From Zhengella mangrovi (lineage in GTDB: Bacteria > Pseudomonadota > Alphaproteobacteria > Rhizobiales > Rhizobiaceae), in the NCBI RefSeq assembly GCF_002727065.1, contig NZ_PDVP01000007.1, positions 1 to 64,000 of the forward strand: a stretch of DNA of 64,000 nt. Direction: 5' to 3'. The translations under genes and the position numbers were made by a program. Under the pieces are notes generated by a model. That model saw only the letters and a program-made list of their open reading frames with translations, had not been told where the DNA came from and did no database searches. Positions 24,680-33,447 of this stretch are shown one piece after another; position 1 is the stretch's first letter, and each line of letters opens with the position of its first letter.

Positions 24680-25828
24680 ATGGCGGTGATCCCTTATTCG
24701 CGCGTAGTGGACGTGACCGTCACTCGCGCTGATAATTTTGTGGCGCGCCGGGGCTTTGGCGTGGCCCTTTTCCTCCAGTCAACGGCGAAGGCCGGCAAGG
24801 TCGATGCGTCGAACCGGACGAAGCTCTACGCCTCCATCGAAGAGGTCGCGGCTGACTGGGCGACGACCGATGAGGCTTACAAGGCCGCGCAGATCGCGTT
24901 CTCACAGAACCCGCGCCCAGTTGCCTTCAAGGTTGGCTACTACGATACCTCGACGGCGACCGATGCCGCCGGCATGACCTCGGAACTCAACGCCGTGCGC
25001 GATGCCGATCCGAACTGGTATTTCCTGACCGTCGAAGCCGATCTTCGCGATGACGCCACGCTGGTCCCGGCGATTGCCGCATGGGCGGAGGCGCGGACCT
25101 GCATCGCGATCATCGACAGCAACGACGCCAACATGAAGTACCCGGACGACGAGACGAATATCGCCTACACGCTCAAGCAAACTGGCTACGAGCGCACGGC
25201 GATCTTCTATCACGAGACCGTGGCTGAATACCCGTCCGTGGCGCTGGCGGCCGTGATCGGCACCTTCGTCCTCGATGACGACGAGAGCGCATACACCCCG
25301 GCCTTCAAAACGCTGGCTGGCATCACGCGCTCCAACATCACCAGCGCCGCGCTTCAGGCGGTTACCGGCTTCGTCCCGCAGCTTGGTCAGGACAAGGCGC
25401 AGGGCAACCTCGCGTCCGTCTATGTGGACATCGGCGGCCAGAACCACGTCCAGTTCGGTTCGGTCCTGGAGCAGAACACCTTCATCGATGAGGTGCATTT
25501 CGGCGACTGGCTGAAGGCCCGCACCGAGGAAGAGTTGTTCAACATCCTCAAGAACAACAAGCGCGTGTCCTTCGATGACCGCGGCATGGCGCTGTTGGCG
25601 TCTGGTGTCGAGGTCGTCATGAACCGGGCAATTGCTGCCGGCGCCATTGCCGCGGACTTCGATGATGTCACAGGCGAGTATTCGCCCGAGTACACGATGA
25701 TCGTGCCGCGCGCCACGTCGGTCCCGGCCTCGCAGCGCAACGCCCGCGTGTCGCCGCCGATCCGCGTTTCCTTCCGCTATGCCGGCGCCGTGCACTACGC
25801 GCAGGCCGATTACACCATCACGAGCTAA
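24680..25828 (+). CDS. Tail sheath protein, DUF3383 family
   Basis: The 382-residue protein has DUF3383 motifs: PYSRVVDVTVTRADNFVARR, GFGVALFLQST, FHETV-like segments, LAGITRSNITSAALQAV and a C-terminal PPIRVSFRYAGAVHYAQADY. It is the contractile sheath, so the prophage encodes a myovirus tail. AAAGGAG precedes the start. Confidence 0.88.
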   Translation: MAVIPYSRVVDVTVTRADNFVARRGFGVALFLQSTAKAGKVDASNRTKLYASIEEVAADWATTDEAYKAAQIAFSQNPRPVAFKVGYYDTSTATDAAGMTSELNAVRDADPNWYFLTVEADLRDDATLVPAIAAWAEARTCIAIIDSNDANMKYPDDETNIAYTLKQTGYERTAIFYHETVAEYPSVALAAVIGTFVLDDDESAYTPAFKTLAGITRSNITSAALQAVTGFVPQLGQDKAQGNLASVYVDIGGQNHVQFGSVLEQNTFIDEVHFGDWLKARTEEELFNILKNNKRVSFDDRGMALLASGVEVVMNRAIAAGAIAADFDDVTGEYSPEYTMIVPRATSVPASQRNARVSPPIRVSFRYAGAVHYAQADYTITS

Positions 25829-25840
25829 GGAGCCTGACAG

Positions 25841-26278
25841 ATGGCTGACATTACCACCTATTCTGCCAAGTCCGTCCAGGTCTCGCTCGACGGTCGCGAC
25901 GTGCGCGGCCTGTGGGATGGCGACGATGTTGTGATGGTCGAGCGCAGTTCCGACCGCGGCACACCGGTTGTCGGCGCTGATGGCTCGACGATTTTCTCGA
26001 CCAGTGCGGATGAAAGCGCGGTCATCACGCTCAAACTCCAGCACACCAGCCCGGCTCACGCCTATCTGAGGTCGCTGGAGCGGGCAATGACGGCCGGCCG
26101 GACTCGCAAGTTCCCGGTTTCGATCCGCGACACGGAAAGCGGGGAGGGCGGCTCGGCGGCCGAGTGCGTGATCCAGTCCGTGCCGTCCGTCAATTCCGGC
26201 TCGGCCAATGCGTCGGAGCGGGAGTGGAAGCTGTTCGCTGGTCGCTGGGCCTGGAGCGAGGTCGAGTACGAGGCGTGA
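25841..26278 (+). CDS. Tail tube protein, DUF3277 family
   Basis: The 145-residue protein (ITTYSAKSVQVSLDGRDVRG, then SAVITLKLQHTSPAHAYLRS) follows the sheath gene by 12 bp and matches DUF3277 tube proteins that always accompany DUF3383 sheaths. It forms the inner tube through which DNA passes. Confidence 0.82.
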   Translation: MADITTYSAKSVQVSLDGRDVRGLWDGDDVVMVERSSDRGTPVVGADGSTIFSTSADESAVITLKLQHTSPAHAYLRSLERAMTAGRTRKFPVSIRDTESGEGGSAAECVIQSVPSVNSGSANASEREWKLFAGRWAWSEVEYEA

Positions 26279-26279
26279 T

Positions 26280-26663
26280 CTATGGGAAGAGATCGATATA
26301 CCCGTATTTGATCTCTTTCGCATAGCAGCGCAGTGCGACAACCGGCGAGCCAGTTGAATATTCGTCCATCGGCGAAAGGCTGACGAGTCGGGCATCACGA
26401 GAACTTCCCTTCGCGATGTTCCCCACGTTCCCGCTCAATGACCAGGTGAAGCCTTCCTTTTTTTTCGCCTTGCAGTCGAACTTCGCGGACAGCAGGTCAA
26501 CGATTGGCGATGACACGGCGATGGTCGCGACCATGTAATCGCGGTCAACCGAAAGCCCCTTCATTTCGACATCAATCCCGGACGGAACCGCCATCTCGAA
26601 ATCGGCTGCCGCGGCAGGCGTTGCGGTCGCTATGGCGATGAGAAAAGCGAAAAATCGCGTCAA
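26280..26663 (-). CDS. Secreted protein inserted antisense among tail genes (moron candidate)
   Basis: I choose TTG 26663 because GGAGG lies six to eight bases upstream; this gives 127 residues. The open frame continues to 26729 but would overlap the next gene. The N-terminus LTRFFAFLIAIATATPAAAA is a Sec signal peptide. The mature part is about 107 residues (ADFEMAVPSGIDVEMKGLSV, with Cys at KFDCKAK and ALRCYAK). It sits between tube and chaperone genes on the opposite strand, as morons do, and may act in the periplasm of the lysogen. The function is unknown. Confidence 0.68.
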   Translation of the reverse strand: MTRFFAFLIAIATATPAAAADFEMAVPSGIDVEMKGLSVDRDYMVATIAVSSPIVDLLSAKFDCKAKKKEGFTWSLSGNVGNIAKGSSRDARLVSLSPMDEYSTGSPVVALRCYAKEIKYGYIDLFP

Positions 26664-26674
26664 CAGGAACCTCC

Positions 26675-27115
26675 ATGGCTGAAAAGACAATCGGCGCAGA
26701 AACCTACCGCACCCAACCGCTGCCAGCAAAGCGGGCCTTCGCCTTGTATGTGGATCTCATGCGCATGTTGTCCGATGGGGCTAACAGGTTCGTTCCACAT
26801 GTTGCAGACCTCACGGGCGAGGATGCCGGTCCGATCGCTGAAGTGCTCAGCCTGGCAGCTATTGGCGACATGCTCCGCAACACGCCAACCATGACGCTAA
26901 TTGATCTCCTGGAACGGATCGTGTCGGCCGCAGAAGTGCAGCGTCCCTCCGGCTACGCGCAGGTCAACATTGACGAGGAATTCACCGGCCGTCTCCCTGA
27001 CGTGATCCCCCTTGCCGAATGGGTCCTGAAGGAGCAGTTCGGCGATTTTTTTCCCGTAAGCGCTCTGGCTATCGGCCTCCGCAAGGTCGTTCAGGTCTTA
27101 GCCAGCGCGAAATAG
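26675..27115 (+). CDS. Tail assembly chaperone, short form (gpG-like)
   Basis: The 146-residue zero-frame product starts MAEKTIGAETYRTQPLPAKR and is helical. It lies between tube and tape-measure genes, where the tail chaperone pair is always found. Near its end is a T TTT TTT slippery heptamer at 27046-27052. A -1 shift there replaces the last 20 residues with an 81-residue extension ending at 27297. Confidence 0.75.
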   Translation: MAEKTIGAETYRTQPLPAKRAFALYVDLMRMLSDGANRFVPHVADLTGEDAGPIAEVLSLAAIGDMLRNTPTMTLIDLLERIVSAAEVQRPSGYAQVNIDEEFTGRLPDVIPLAEWVLKEQFGDFFPVSALAIGLRKVVQVLASAK

Positions 27116-27297
27116 AGCGCATAGCGCCGAACGTCGATTTTTTCCTTTACCGCCCGGCCATGGCGCAGCCACCGCTCTGCTCATGGTTCGATTGCGAGAA
27201 ACTGACCATCAACCAGCTTTTCGACATGCATGAAGTCCTCGATCTGAGGGCTGCGCAGCACGACAAAGCCATGGAAGAGGCGAGGCGCAGAAAATGA
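26675..27297 (+). CDS. Tail assembly chaperone, -1 frameshift long form (gpGT-like)
   Basis: Zero frame reads GAT TTT TTT CCC. Slipping back one base at 27046-27052 continues TCC CGT AAG and stays open to 27297, giving 207 residues. The extension contains SGLSQREIERIAPNVDFFLY, then CSWFDCEKLTINQLFDMHEV and a charged C-terminus. No start codon with a ribosome site precedes the extension, and its stop overlaps the tape-measure ATG. This is the lambda G/GT arrangement that sets the ratio of two chaperones wrapping the tape measure. Confidence 0.75.
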
Positions 27298-29024
27298 CAA
27301 TCGCTGAAGAACTCGTCGGCATCCTCGGCTTTCAGATCAAGGGCGAGGAAAACCTCAAGAAGTTCAAGCGCGGCATGGATGACGCTGCTGGGTCTGCCGA
27401 AAAGAGCACCCGCCGGACCCAGGCATTAACCCGCGGCGCGGCTGCGGCCGTGGCGGCGGGGGCAACTGCGGTGGTCGTCGCAACGAAATCGGCCGCCGAC
27501 TTTGAGGAGACCCTTTTCGGCATCAAGAAGAAGAGCGGCGCCACAACCGAGGAAATGGCCAAGATCAAGAACGAAATTCTTGAACTCGGGCGCATCCTGC
27601 CTGCCACGCATGAAGACATCGCGGCTGCCTACGAGCGCGGTGCGGCCGCCGGCATATCATTTGATAAGCTGCGCGAGTTCGCGATCCTTTCGGTAAAGGT
27701 CAGTGACGCCTGGGACATGATGCCGGATAAGGTTGGCAACTCTTTTGCCGGGTTTGAGAAGGGCATGGGCATCCCGCTCGACAAGATGGAGAAGTTTGCA
27801 GACCTCATCAATTACCTGGCAGACAGCGGCATTTCCGACGAAAAAGATATCGTCAACTTCCTGGATCGCGTCGGGGCGTCAGCGAAAAACTTTGGGCTAG
27901 CACCGGAAGAGACCGCGGCGCTCGGTGCATCGCTCGTAAACCTCAAGATGCCGGCAGAAGTTGCCGCCAGGGCGATGGATACGCTGTTTGGAAAGCTGGC
28001 AGCGCCAGAGAACCTTTCCGACAAGTCTTATTCTGCGCTGGAGAAGATCGTCGGCGACCCGAAGGAGTTTAAGAAACTTCTCGGGCAAGACGCCCTTGGC
28101 GGCATCATGGAATTCCTCGGCAAGCTAGAAAAGATGTCCGGGCAGGAAAGGATATCCGCGCTCGGCGCCCTGATGGGCGAGGGGTTCGATGATGAAGTTG
28201 CCCGCCTGGTTGGCGGCGTCGGTGAACTGAGACGAAACCTTGATCTCATCAAGAACACGAAGGCCTTCGATGGAGCGATTTCGGCGCTTTCTGCCGAAAG
28301 AATGAAAATGTTCAACTCTCAGCTCAAGACCACAAAGAACCTTTTGAGCGAGACGACGAAGCTGCTCGGCGGCCTAACCCTTCCGACTGCAAACACTGGC
28401 CTGACGACGCTGAATGACAACATGCGGCGCGATACCGCCATTTGGGAAGGGCACAAGAAGCCGTGCCGAGGCTTCATGGCTGCCCTTCTGTGGGAGGCGA
28501 TGCATTCGCGTGAGGAAAAAATGCGATTAGCCAGGGAGAACGGCTTTGTCGCAACGGGCGACAGCATTGGGACCGAAGCGCGAACCAATGCTCAGAAAGC
28601 CTACGAAATCCTCGGCCGTCGCCCGTCTCGGGTTCATACCCCGACGCCACGACCCGCACCGCATACTTGGATAGGTTCGTCCGCGCGCGAGGCCGAAGCG
28701 GCATCAATGAGGGCACTGCGGTCTGATCCAAACGGGATTGCAGATGCTATCGACGCGGCGCTGTCGCATGGCGCGGATGCTGCGGCGCGCAGCCTTGCAG
28801 ATGGTGGCCGCCAGGCGGGGGATGCGGCGACGGCGGCAATGCAGGGGCAGGCCAACGCCATTGGCAATGCAATCGGGACTGCCGCCGCCGCGGCGATCTC
28901 CCAGGCTGGGGCAAACATCGCGTCCCAGGTGCGCTCCGCGGCGAACTCCGCGCGATCGTCCGGGCCTTCAAGCACCAACTCCGCGCCGTCGCAGTCGCGT
29001 GTCGCAGCTGAGCCCGCGTTCTGA
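27294..29024 (+). CDS. Tail tape measure protein
   Basis: The 576-residue protein is rich in Ala and long helices. It has the usual TMP start (ILGFQIKGEENLKKFKRGMD, then RGAAAAVAAGATAVVVATKS) and the conserved TP901/PhageMin block (FEETLFGIKKKSGATTEEMA, EEMAKIKNEILELGRILPAT). The Ala/Ser/Gln-rich C-terminus is low complexity. It sets tail length. For the family it is rather short, so the tail should also be short. It overlaps both neighbours. Confidence 0.87.
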   Translation: MTIAEELVGILGFQIKGEENLKKFKRGMDDAAGSAEKSTRRTQALTRGAAAAVAAGATAVVVATKSAADFEETLFGIKKKSGATTEEMAKIKNEILELGRILPATHEDIAAAYERGAAAGISFDKLREFAILSVKVSDAWDMMPDKVGNSFAGFEKGMGIPLDKMEKFADLINYLADSGISDEKDIVNFLDRVGASAKNFGLAPEETAALGASLVNLKMPAEVAARAMDTLFGKLAAPENLSDKSYSALEKIVGDPKEFKKLLGQDALGGIMEFLGKLEKMSGQERISALGALMGEGFDDEVARLVGGVGELRRNLDLIKNTKAFDGAISALSAERMKMFNSQLKTTKNLLSETTKLLGGLTLPTANTGLTTLNDNMRRDTAIWEGHKKPCRGFMAALLWEAMHSREEKMRLARENGFVATGDSIGTEARTNAQKAYEILGRRPSRVHTPTPRPAPHTWIGSSAREAEAASMRALRSDPNGIADAIDAALSHGADAAARSLADGGRQAGDAATAAMQGQANAIGNAIGTAAAAAISQAGANIASQVRSAANSARSSGPSSTNSAPSQSRVAAEPAF

Positions 29025-29572
29025 TGCCGATCCTGTTTTCCCGCGCCATCGGCCCAATCCCGGTTTCAGTCATTGAGACCGAGGCGCACGACAGCACAAT
29101 CGAGATCACGAAGATCCCGATCGAGGATGGATCGTCCATCACCGATCACGCCTATCGCAACCCGAACCGCGTCACCCTTGACGTGACATCGGACGCAGCC
29201 GTCGCAACCTATGGCGCGCTGAAGGCATTGCAGGAAAGCCGTGAGCCGTTCGTGTTGATCACGGGCCTGTATGTCTACCGGAACATGCTGATCAAGGCGC
29301 TGTCGCCGGAGCGAAATTCATCGTTCTCATCGGTCTTTCGAGGCAAGGTGGTATTGCAGGAGGCAATCCTCGTTGGCACGACCTACGTGGCCGGCGCAGG
29401 CGCGAGCGGCATGGGGGCGCCCGGAGGGGTAATGAGCACGAGGGCCGCGGCGCCTGCCTTTGCCCGATCTGCTGGCCTGGAGGCGGCACGACGCGCAACG
29501 GCGATGGTCGCGCGCGGCGATAATCGAACCACGATCGTTGGCATCAACGCGGCATTCGCGGGGCTGTTATGA
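29024..29572 (+). CDS. Baseplate protein, Dit-like N-terminal domain
   Basis: The 182-residue protein after the tape measure (VSVIETEAHDSTIEITKIPI, then EDGSSITDHAYRNPNRVTLD) fits the DIT-like phage baseplate N-domain, with an Ala/Gly-rich C-terminus. It probably starts the baseplate hub. Assignment is by pattern and order. Confidence 0.68.
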   Translation: MPILFSRAIGPIPVSVIETEAHDSTIEITKIPIEDGSSITDHAYRNPNRVTLDVTSDAAVATYGALKALQESREPFVLITGLYVYRNMLIKALSPERNSSFSSVFRGKVVLQEAILVGTTYVAGAGASGMGAPGGVMSTRAAAPAFARSAGLEAARRATAMVARGDNRTTIVGINAAFAGLL

Positions 29573-29886
29573 TGCGCCAATTCACCATCATCGATGCCGC
29601 CGACCAGCGGTTTGACACGCTTATCAACGGCAAGCGGGTTTCGATCCGGCTTCGTTACAATGTCTCGACCGATCGATGGACGATGGACCTGGCCGTATCG
29701 TCAACACCAGTTCTAGAAGGGCGAAAGATTGTTCCTGGCGTCGATCTCCTCGGCGCGTTCGATCTCGGGCTCGGCATCATCTTTGTTTCCGGTGAGGCGG
29801 CGCCCCGGTACAGTGACCTGATCAATGGAACCGCGATCCTCTATCACGCCGACGACGCTGATGTGGCAGCCCTGAACGCGGCATGA
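29569..29886 (+). CDS. Baseplate plug-type protein
   Basis: A 105-residue beta-rich protein (DAADQRFDTLINGKRVSIRL, RYNVSTDRWTMDLAVSSTPV) with an acidic C-terminus, coupled by ATGA on both sides. Small proteins of this type (phage baseplate plug family) lie between Dit-like and hub genes in DUF3383-type tails. Confidence 0.65.
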   Translation: MMRQFTIIDAADQRFDTLINGKRVSIRLRYNVSTDRWTMDLAVSSTPVLEGRKIVPGVDLLGAFDLGLGIIFVSGEAAPRYSDLINGTAILYHADDADVAALNAA

Positions 29887-30740
29887 CGCAATATCTTCGC
29901 AAGGTCATTGCCGACTTCGGCGGCCTGGTTATCAACCAGCAGGGCGGGGACCAACTCAAGATCGGGTTCTCGATCTCCAAGGATGTCTCGTCGGCCACGA
30001 ACGATGCGACGATTGAATTGTGGAACCTGACCGAGGGCCACCGCAACGTGGTTGGCAAGGAGTTCGATCACATTACGCTCGAGGCCGGCTACGAGAAGGC
30101 CAACAATATCGGCATTATCTTCGACGGTGATATTCGCGACGTGGAGCACCGCCGCGAAGGACCGGACATCATCACGAAGATCTCCTGCGGTGATGGCGAT
30201 AAGGCGCTGCGCAAGGCCACAATTTCCAAGAGCTTCCCGAAAGACACACCGGTCAAGGATGTGATCGAGGAAGTGCAGAAGCAGCTTGAGAAATACGGCG
30301 TGCAGCGTGGCGAATGGAAGGGCGTTGATGATCTGCCAAAGCTGAAGCGACCGCTTGCACTATGCGGTGCCTGTCTGCGCGACATGAACATGATTGGCCG
30401 GTCGCACAACATCTATTGGTCCATCCAGAACGGGGCGACCGAAGTCATTCCAAGCGACGACGCGCTCGATCAAATCGTTTTCCTGTCACCGAAAACCGGC
30501 CTGATCGGCGTGCCGACCATCACCGACAACGGCGTAAAGTTCGAGGCGCTTCTCAACCCGGAAATACGGCCGAACCGAAAAGTGCAGATCGAAAGCCAGA
30601 CGCTGGAGATGAACGGGGAGGGCGGCATCTACCGCGTCTCATCCGTCACCTATTCCGGTGACAACCGAGACGGCGATTTCAAGGTTGCCGGTCACGGCGA
30701 GGCTTACTCTGGCGGCAAGGTAGACGAAGGCAAGAAATGA
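29883..30740 (+). CDS. Baseplate hub protein (gp27/gpD-like)
   Basis: The 285-residue protein (LKIGFSISKDVSSATNDATI, ELWNLTEGHRN, VKFEALLNPEIRPNRKVQIE, then YRVSSVTYSGDNRDGDF) has the layout of tail hub proteins that carry the spike. It overlaps the spike gene by ATGA. Confidence 0.7.
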   Translation: MTQYLRKVIADFGGLVINQQGGDQLKIGFSISKDVSSATNDATIELWNLTEGHRNVVGKEFDHITLEAGYEKANNIGIIFDGDIRDVEHRREGPDIITKISCGDGDKALRKATISKSFPKDTPVKDVIEEVQKQLEKYGVQRGEWKGVDDLPKLKRPLALCGACLRDMNMIGRSHNIYWSIQNGATEVIPSDDALDQIVFLSPKTGLIGVPTITDNGVKFEALLNPEIRPNRKVQIESQTLEMNGEGGIYRVSSVTYSGDNRDGDFKVAGHGEAYSGGKVDEGKK

Positions 30741-31402
30741 CCGGCTATCTTGGCAAGACGACCAACCGCAGCGGCGACATCCTGCGAACCTATCCGCGTG
30801 TCGAGCGGGAAAACACCTGGGGGCCGCTCAACGGCGAGGTTGTCGACTTCGACCCAGCCAAGCAGACCGCAACGGTTCGCCCGCTCTACAAGCCGATCCA
30901 CGACGGCAAGAAGGTGGATATGCCTGACCTGTTGGAGGTGCCTGTGCGCTTTGCTCGCGCGGGCCACGGCGCCATGACATGGCCAATTCAGAAGGGCGAG
31001 AAAGTCAAGCTGATCCCGATGTTTCGCAGCACCGAGGAATATCACACCGGAGGCGACGACGAAGCCGGGAATTGGGCGCGATCCCATGATCTCTCCGACA
31101 TGGAGGCTCACCTGGCCGGCGGCGAAAGCCTGAAGGACCCAATCCAGAACTTTGACGACGCTAACAGCCATTGGCGCTTCAACGAGCCGGGATCCTACGG
31201 CATTCGGGGCAGCAAGGATGGCAAGGTCGCCATCGAGGGGAACCAGGGCAACATCTACAAGCTCCTCGCTGATGTGGTCGAGTTGCTGTCGAATGACACG
31301 CTGGTCATCAAGTACGGTTCATCGGCCGGCAGCGGGCACCAGCTTGAGTTCAAGGAGCAGTACGCTGAGATCGCCGCGAAACTGCGGGCCATGCAGTTAT
31401 GA
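30737..31402 (+). CDS. Membrane-puncturing spike, Gp138 family
   Basis: The 221-residue protein begins with an OB-like Gp138 domain (GEVVDFDPAKQTATVRPLYK, DLLEVPVRFARAGHGAMTWP, IQKGEKVKLIPMF). It continues with a beta-helical part (GSYGIRGSKDGKVAIEGNQG). It should be the tip of the tube that pierces the outer membrane. Confidence 0.82.
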   Translation: MTGYLGKTTNRSGDILRTYPRVERENTWGPLNGEVVDFDPAKQTATVRPLYKPIHDGKKVDMPDLLEVPVRFARAGHGAMTWPIQKGEKVKLIPMFRSTEEYHTGGDDEAGNWARSHDLSDMEAHLAGGESLKDPIQNFDDANSHWRFNEPGSYGIRGSKDGKVAIEGNQGNIYKLLADVVELLSNDTLVIKYGSSAGSGHQLEFKEQYAEIAAKLRAMQL

Positions 31403-31755
31403 CCTTCTTCGCTCCATCGATCGATCCATCGACCAATGATCTGCACCTGGCCGCCGATGGCAATTTAGCGATGGTCACGGGTGCCGACGCAGTTGGCCAG
31501 CACGGTCGCCAGCGCATCAACACGTTTGAGGGCGAGTGGTTTCTCGACACGACGGCGGGGCTGCCGTGGCTGTCGGATATCCTGGGCCAGGCCTATGACC
31601 CGGAGTTGGCCGAAGCCATCGTCAAGGCCGAAATCCTGGACACTGCCGGCGTGACCGGCCTTTCCGCCTTCTCGATTTCCTTCAACAAGACCACGCGCGG
31701 CGTTCTGATCAAGGACATCGACGTGCTGACCACTGAAGGCGAGGTGACGCTGTGA
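31399..31755 (+). CDS. Baseplate wedge protein, gp25/W-like
   Basis: The 118-residue protein (LHLAADGNLAMVTGADAVGQ, RQRINTFEGEWFLDTTAGLP, WLSDILGQAYDPELAEA) has the gp25-like lysozyme-fold wedge pattern and precedes the J protein. It joins the sheath initiator to the wedge. Confidence 0.8.
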   Translation: MTFFAPSIDPSTNDLHLAADGNLAMVTGADAVGQHGRQRINTFEGEWFLDTTAGLPWLSDILGQAYDPELAEAIVKAEILDTAGVTGLSAFSISFNKTTRGVLIKDIDVLTTEGEVTL

Positions 31756-32633
31756 GCGATTATGGCGTGAAGCCGACCGGATGGGCGCGCAAACCGTTGT
31801 CGGTGATCCTGGCAGAGACCGAAGCCGCGATGATTACCGAGTTCGGCCCTGACGTGATCCAGACCGCGCAGAGCCCGCTCGGGCAGATCAACGGGCTGTT
31901 CGCCAACCTGGCCGCGCAGGTCGAAGAACTGGCCGAGGATGTATACCACTCCTATGACCCGGATCAGGCTGAAGGATTGCGCCTCGATGCCCTGGCGCGC
32001 ATTCGGCAGATCGCCCGCAACGGCCGCGGCGACCCGGCGATGCGTAAGGCGATCACCAATGAGGGCGTAGCCCGTGTCGATCTCGCCGACATCCTGGCGG
32101 CGGTTCGATCGGTCGATGGCGTCACCTATGCGGCCGTTTACACGAACGAGACCAATCTGCGCGATGACAACGGGCTTGACCCGGGATCGGTCGCCATCGT
32201 CGTGATCGGCGGGGACGATGAAGCCATCGCCTACGAGTTCCGCCAATTCATCGCCCCTGGCACCATCATGTTCGGCACAACCTATATCAGCACGACGCGA
32301 GATGGCTTGTGCCGCAGCATCGCCATCGTCCGCCCGATCGTAGTCCCGGTCGATCTTTCGATCTCGGTTCGGGTGCGCAAGGACATCAACGGGTGTCCCC
32401 CTCCGGCAACCGCTGACATTGGCGCCGCCTTCCTCGCCGATTGGGCGGAGAACAACGCCAATGGCAAGGACGTGAACGCTTACAACATCCGCGCGCTCGT
32501 GGAGGGCCGGTTCAGCAACGTGGAAGTCGTTTCTGTCTTGTCGTCGCGGGACAACAATCCGGAGACGGCATCGAGCGCCATCGCGTTCATCGAGATCTCC
32601 GAAATCTCCCAAGTCGAGATCACCGTCCTATGA
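31752..32633 (+). CDS. Baseplate J/gp47-like protein
   Basis: The 293-residue protein has the baseplate J pattern: DQAEGLRLDALARIRQIARN, SVDGVTYAAVYTNETNLRDD and GLDPGSVAIVVIGGDDEAIA. It is a main wedge component. ATGA/GTGA overlaps link it to W and the next gene. Confidence 0.86.
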   Translation: MSDYGVKPTGWARKPLSVILAETEAAMITEFGPDVIQTAQSPLGQINGLFANLAAQVEELAEDVYHSYDPDQAEGLRLDALARIRQIARNGRGDPAMRKAITNEGVARVDLADILAAVRSVDGVTYAAVYTNETNLRDDNGLDPGSVAIVVIGGDDEAIAYEFRQFIAPGTIMFGTTYISTTRDGLCRSIAIVRPIVVPVDLSISVRVRKDINGCPPPATADIGAAFLADWAENNANGKDVNAYNIRALVEGRFSNVEVVSVLSSRDNNPETASSAIAFIEISEISQVEITVL

Positions 32634-33433
32634 TCGCTGACTTCGAAATGGTCGAGCGCGAAGTGAACCGCGTGCTGACGCAGTACCGGGAAAGCCCGAA
32701 GCTGCTGCACATGATCCGGACCTACCTGCGCCACCTGGAGGCAATCGCCCAGCGCATCGAGGTCATCCCGGATGCATTCCATCTCAACACAGCCGTTGGC
32801 GACCAGTTGACCATCATCGGGAAGCGGATGGGCTGGCCGCGCTGCCACTGCGTCTGCAAGACGCAGCCGGTGTTCGGGTTCGAGTGCTACGGCGTCACGT
32901 CGCCCTACCAGATCGCAGGGTTCTGCGAAGAGAACTCGGACTGGATCGACTGCGCGCCGTCCGGCTATTCAGAACTTTGCATAAACGACGATGAGCTTTA
33001 CCGAAAATTCTTGAAGGTTCGCGCCTACCAGGTGGATCGCCGCGTGGACATCGACGCTCTGGAATCCGCGGTGCAAATATTCTGGGGTGACACGGCGCGG
33101 GTTCTGTTCACCGACTTCCGAACCGTTGTCGTGGCGCCTGGTCGCGATTTGACCGTGGCCGAGCGGAACGTCCTCCAGCTTTACCCGCGGGTGCTGCCGA
33201 TCGCCGTTGGCACCGTGGTTCGCTTTCACTTCGATCCGATGACCCGCGTGTTCGGGTTCGGCGATGGCTGGGGCGGCTTTTGCGATGATGTCTGGCCGGA
33301 TGGCACGACGCTTGGCGACGAGTACGGCAACCAGATCACCGACAGCAATTGGACTTCCTTCCTGGTCGAAGGCGTCCAGCGCGATTCCCCGTGGATGTGC
33401 ATGGAAGACGTGCGCCCATACGACTGCGCTTGA
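32630..33433 (+). CDS. Tail protein, DUF2612/gpI-like
   Basis: ATG 32630 overlaps the J stop and gives 267 residues. The N-terminal part (LHLNTAVGD-like DAFHLNTAVGDQLTIIGKRM, GWPRCHC) and FLKVRAYQVDRRVDIDALES match DUF2612, the wedge protein that carries the fibre, as P2 gpI does. It is Cys-rich for a virion protein (CHCVCKTQ, CYG, CEEN, CAPSG). Confidence 0.75.
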   Translation: MIADFEMVEREVNRVLTQYRESPKLLHMIRTYLRHLEAIAQRIEVIPDAFHLNTAVGDQLTIIGKRMGWPRCHCVCKTQPVFGFECYGVTSPYQIAGFCEENSDWIDCAPSGYSELCINDDELYRKFLKVRAYQVDRRVDIDALESAVQIFWGDTARVLFTDFRTVVVAPGRDLTVAERNVLQLYPRVLPIAVGTVVRFHFDPMTRVFGFGDGWGGFCDDVWPDGTTLGDEYGNQITDSNWTSFLVEGVQRDSPWMCMEDVRPYDCA

Positions 33434-33447
33434 AGGAGCAAACCTAG

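Noticed and set aside
24902-26398. 498-codon minus-strand frame over sheath and tube genes
   Set aside because: Antisense shadow of GC-rich coding sequence; sheath and tube motifs are clear on the other strand.
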